Assembly (NCBI GenBank): GCA_903908285.1
Contig: CAIVRH010000048.1
Coordinates: forward strand, 186,001-250,000
From: an uncultured candidate division Zixibacteria bacterium
GTDB lineage: Bacteria > Zixibacteria > MSB-5A5 > SM1-73
Direction: 5' to 3'
DNA length: 64,000 nt
Notes under the pieces: generated by a model
What the model saw: only the letters and a program-made list of their open reading frames with translations
The model's database searches: none
What the model was told of the DNA's origin: nothing
Translations under genes and position numbers: made by a program
Part shown: piece after piece, positions 63,667 through 64,000 of the stretch
Numbering within the stretch: position 1 is the first letter of the stretch
How the letters are laid out: each line of letters opens with the position of its first letter

Positions 63667-64000
63667 TCACTGTAGTTCCAGACTGCTGGTGCCGTCTTCA
63701 TTCTCCGTGATATAGACCAGATTTTCCACCGAGTCTTTGATATCGTCTATATGGGTTATCAAAAAGATCTGCCGGAACCGGTTCTTTAGCTTGGCTAATG
63801 CAGTCAGAATATTCTCTTTCCGGAGCGCATCCTGGCTTCCGAAGATCTCATCTAAAATGATAAAGGAGAAATCCACCTGGCTGGATTCGGAGATCAGAAT
63901 GGAGATGGCGATTCTCAAGCACAAGTTGGCCAAATCATTTTCCCCGCCGGAAAAACGGGAAAGGGGAAATTTCTCCCCCTGATCGAAAATGTATATTTCG
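63667..64000 (-). CDS. SMC/SbcC/RecN-like ATPase, C-terminal fragment (5' end outside window)
   Basis: The frame runs off the right edge. It contains the ABC signature (SRFSGGENDLANLCLRIA), Walker B (FIILDEIFGSQD) and the D-loop and H-switch region (QIFLITHIDDIKD), so it is the C-terminal half of the ATP-binding domain of an SMC/SbcC/RecN-like DNA-repair protein. The family member cannot be fixed without the rest. A TTG at 63933 is not the true start because conserved sequence continues upstream. Confidence 0.88.
   Translation of the reverse strand, partial: EIYIFDQGEKFPLSRFSGGENDLANLCLRIAISILISESSQVDFSFIILDEIFGSQDALRKENILTALAKLKNRFRQIFLITHIDDIKDSVENLVYITENEDGTSSLELQ

Overview
The window looks like chromosomal DNA of a Gram-negative-type bacterium with an outer membrane (PilQ secretin, PilM-N-O and an AMIN/PilP protein), type IV pili, an MglA-type polarity GTPase, flagellar regulators (FliA, FliW, CsrA, a FlgM-like protein) and secreted dockerin-repeat proteins. 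The dockerins contain the variant YLINYLYKNG-like loop, and there is a bacterial deoxyhypusine-synthase-like gene, numerous intergenic palindromes and low-complexity intergenic repeats. Together these suggest an uncultured lineage of the FCB superphylum (Zixibacteria-like). That is an inference from gene content, not a phylogeny.

Layout. 1-0.8 kb: the 3' end of a deoxyhypusine-synthase-like gene. 0.9-8.8 kb (+): a complete F1Fo ATP synthase operon (atpZ, atpI, atpB, E, F, H, A, G, D, C). 8.9-21.0 kb (-): a motility and polarity cluster, in transcription order a PATAN/DUF4388 protein, a small membrane protein, TPR-Roadblock, membrane-Roadblock, Roadblock, MglA, MglB-like, pilB, pilT, pilC and a PilS-like kinase. 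21.2-26.7 kb (-): a RelA/SpoT-type cysteine domain joined to a winged helix, then folD, ymdB, an sdpI-like gene, rny, a 6S-like RNA and zapA. 26.9-34.2 kb (-): the housekeeping run thrS-infC-rpmI-rplT-pheS-pheT-zapB-like. 34.3-34.6 kb: tRNA-Val(GAC) with a 104-bp tandem repeat that copies its 5' half. 35-45 kb (-): a FlgM-like gene, a DJ-1/PfpI gene, and a run of signalling genes headed by fliA and ending in csrA and fliW. 45.6-47.3 kb (+): an exported TPR protein. 47.7-54.3 kb (-): pilM-N-O-(AMIN/PilP)-pilQ and a pseudopilin. 54.7-59.1 kb (+): two surface proteins with dockerin repeats. 59.3-64 kb (-): a glycosyltransferase, an NtrC-type regulator, a thermonuclease and the C-terminus of an SMC/SbcC-like ATPase.

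How it fits together. The two pil loci supply motors, platform, alignment complex and secretin. MglA with a set of Roadblock proteins is the likely device that places or reverses the pilus machine. Control is probably sigma-54 based: there is an excellent -24/-12 promoter ahead of fliA with two identical palindromes about 110 bp further upstream, a weaker candidate ahead of the pseudopilin, and both a PilS-like kinase and an NtrC-family activator in the window. FliW, CsrA and FlgM add post-transcriptional and anti-sigma control.

The most interesting observations are the MglA/Roadblock cluster, the sigma-54 promoter with tandem palindromes at fliA, an infC gene whose only well-placed start is ATA, a RelA-type cysteine domain on a winged helix, a 6S-like RNA between zapA and rny, and the tandem half-tRNA repeat.
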